Of a stretch of DNA of 7,346 bases, positions 5,864 to 7,346 are shown piece by piece. The stretch comes from an uncultured Eubacteriales bacterium (lineage in GTDB: Bacteria > Bacillota_A > Clostridia > Oscillospirales > Oscillospiraceae): assembly GCA_949739085.1 (NCBI GenBank), contig CATIYU010000367.1:1-7346 (forward strand), in the 5' to 3' direction. Each line of letters opens with the position of its first letter. Positions within the stretch are counted from its first letter, which is position 1. The notes below the pieces were generated by a model. The model made no database searches. It saw only the letters and a program-made list of their open reading frames with translations, and was not told the DNA's origin. A program made the position numbers and the translations under genes.

Positions 5864-7294
5864 ATGAAGCAGCGCACACTCTCCCTGATCCTGACGGTCC
5901 TTCTGCTGGCCTGCGTTCCGCCCGGCGAGGCCCGGGCGGGGCTCTTCCCCGCTGTCCGGACCTACGAGGGGCAGTTTGAGGACATCAGCGAGACCGACTG
6001 GTTCTATGAGAACGTCCGGGCGCTCTACGAGCTGGGCCTCGCCACCGGGAAGGGCAGCGAGAGTCTGTTCGTCCCAGAGGGGGACATGACAGTGGCGGAG
6101 GCGCTGACCATGGCTGCCCGCCTGCGCAGCCTATACGAGTACGGCAGCAGCGAGGCCGGTCCTGCCCGCCACAGCGGTGGAATCTGGTACCTGCCCTACG
6201 TCTCCTACCTGCAAGCTGTGGGGGCTATCGGCGGGGAGTTCGGCGGGGCCTGTGACCAGCCGGCCACCCGGGCTCAGATGGCCCATATCCTGGCCAACGC
6301 CCTGCCCCAGTCCCTCCTTGAGCCCATCAACGGAGAGGTGGTGGCGGCCTGCTGGGAAAGCGGCGGCTACATCCGGGACGTAAACGCCGGTACCCCCTAC
6401 TATCAGGATATCCTCAAGCTCTACGAGTGGGGGATTCTCAGCGGCATGGACCGCACCGGCTCCTTCCACCCCGGCGAGAGCATCCCCCGCTGTCAGGCGG
6501 CGGCCATGGTCACCCGGCTGGTGTATAGCGAGCTGCGTATCCGGCTGGACTGGGACGCGTCCTCCAGCCGGGCGGACGCCGCCATGCCGGACCTGGTGGA
6601 GAGCGGCGGCGACTTTTACCCCGCTCCCGGCAGCCCCCAGGAGATCGACGCGGACGTGCGCCGGATGCTGTCCCTAGGCCAGCGGAGCATTACCCTGAAC
6701 TACCCCGAAGGCTCCCTCACCCGGGACGCCGTCAACCAGCTGATGGAGGCGTTTCTCCGGGCCATCCGCCACTACGTGGAGCAGACCTATAATCAGATCC
6801 ACTGCTCCTACTCCCTCCAGAGCGGTCAGGTGGTCTTCACCTACTCCAGCAGCCTCTATGAGGACAGCCAGCTGGACTACTACCGGGAGGCCACCATAGC
6901 TCTCGCCATTCAGGTCCGCCGCAGCCTTTGGGAAAGCGGGGCCATCACCCCGGATATGTCGGAGTACGACAAGGCCCGGGCCTACTTCACCTGGATCTGT
7001 GAGAACTGCCGCTACGACTTCTCCAGCGAGGCGTCCTCCATGAGCCACAGCGGCTACCGGGTGTTTACGGAGGGGCTGGCGGTCTGCGACGGCTACACGG
7101 CGGCCTATAACCTGCTTTTGAAGCTGGAGGGCATCTCCTGCACCACCATGTCCACGCCGGACCACATCTGGACTGTGGCGGAGCTGGACGGGACCACCTA
7201 CCACATCGACGCCACCTGGGGGGACCAGACCAATACCGTGGCCTACCGCTACTTCGGCATGACGGAGGCGGACTCCCTGGAGCGGTTTAAATGA
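5864..7294 (+). CDS. Secreted SLH-domain protein with C-terminal transglutaminase-like domain
   Basis: This 476-residue surface protein has a signal peptide (residues 1-25, with Ala-Arg-Ala before a likely cut), three S-layer homology domains at about 38-90, 105-150 and 170-222, and a middle region of unknown fold (about 225-360). A transglutaminase-like cysteine domain follows from about 365. SLH domains usually hold proteins to pyruvylated wall polymers. The core motifs here are partly degenerate: TVAE, TRAQ and PRCQ instead of TRAE. The transglutaminase triad reads Cys408 (CDGY), His434 (DHIW) and Asp449 (HIDATWGD), so the domain is probably active, as a protease-like or cross-linking enzyme. 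The ATG at 5864 is chosen because AAGGAG lies 5 bases upstream and a signal peptide follows. An earlier in-frame ATG at 5732 lies upstream of the promoter. A Leu-Leu-Ala-Cys at 14-17 makes lipoprotein processing a weaker alternative. Single gene, divergent from the peptide operon. Confidence 0.92.
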   Translation: MKQRTLSLILTVLLLACVPPGEARAGLFPAVRTYEGQFEDISETDWFYENVRALYELGLATGKGSESLFVPEGDMTVAEALTMAARLRSLYEYGSSEAGPARHSGGIWYLPYVSYLQAVGAIGGEFGGACDQPATRAQMAHILANALPQSLLEPINGEVVAACWESGGYIRDVNAGTPYYQDILKLYEWGILSGMDRTGSFHPGESIPRCQAAAMVTRLVYSELRIRLDWDASSSRADAAMPDLVESGGDFYPAPGSPQEIDADVRRMLSLGQRSITLNYPEGSLTRDAVNQLMEAFLRAIRHYVEQTYNQIHCSYSLQSGQVVFTYSSSLYEDSQLDYYREATIALAIQVRRSLWESGAITPDMSEYDKARAYFTWICENCRYDFSSEASSMSHSGYRVFTEGLAVCDGYTAAYNLLLKLEGISCTTMSTPDHIWTVAELDGTTYHIDATWGDQTNTVAYRYFGMTEADSLERFK

Positions 7295-7303
7295 ATATAG
7301 GGA

Positions 7304-7343
7304 AAAGAGCCGGGAGGGGACCGTGGTCCCCTCCCGGCTCTTT
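7304..7343 (+). terminator. Strong hairpin terminator after the SLH-transglutaminase gene
   Basis: A perfect inverted repeat has 19-base arms (7304-7322 and 7325-7343) separated by only GT, so the real loop must use the innermost bases of the arms. It starts 10 bases after the stop codon. The arms begin with AAA and end with TTT, so the U-run is short on the plus strand. On the minus strand the stem ends in TTTT, so the element could stop transcription from both sides. Confidence 0.85.
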
Positions 7344-7346
7344 GGC

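Overview
The window looks like a piece of a GC-rich Bacillota genome, most likely a Clostridia / Oscillospiraceae-type gut anaerobe. This placement is inferred from three things: a Gram-positive style lipoprotein with a short Gly/Ser/Asn-rich linker, a three-SLH-domain surface protein, and strong AGGAGG-type ribosome binding sites with sigma-A type promoters in a locally AT-rich intergenic region. No taxonomic marker gene is present, so the assignment is tentative.

Layout. A four-gene block occupies the minus strand from about 5544 down to 38. In transcription order it holds an S9 (prolyl oligopeptidase family) serine peptidase (5544-3535), an OppB/DppB-type permease (3530-2604), an OppC/DppC-type permease (2589-1711) and a family 5 solute-binding lipoprotein (1630-38). 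The first three genes are packed with gaps of 4 and 14 bases. An 80-base gap holding two small hairpins precedes the binding-protein gene. A perfect 13-bp hairpin at 1-29, eight bases past the last stop codon, probably closes the operon. On the plus strand, diverging from the peptidase, is one gene (5864-7294) for a secreted protein with three SLH domains and a C-terminal transglutaminase-like domain. It is followed by a 19-bp perfect hairpin terminator at 7304-7343.

The divergent intergenic region (5545-5863) holds the regulatory signals. The operon has a TTGCAC-17-TATAAA promoter on the minus strand. The surface-protein gene has a TTGCAG-17-TATAAT promoter with an extended -10. A perfect 9-bp inverted repeat sits exactly where the operon transcript should begin, and an 8-bp inverted repeat brackets the -35 of the surface-protein promoter.

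How the genes work together. The lipoprotein should capture peptides outside the cell and the two permeases should form the membrane channel. The cytoplasmic S9 peptidase, which has no signal peptide, would cut imported peptides, perhaps proline-containing ones. No ATPase subunit (OppD/OppF type) lies in the window, and the hairpin after the binding-protein gene suggests the operon ends there. The transporter may therefore borrow ATPases encoded elsewhere. The SLH-transglutaminase protein is probably an independent cell-wall function that shares only the divergent promoter region. I see no mobile element, CRISPR array, tRNA or rRNA, and no strong sign of a wholly new system. The best leads are the peptidase-permease coupling without ATPases, the altered peptidase pocket, and the symmetric elements at both divergent promoters.
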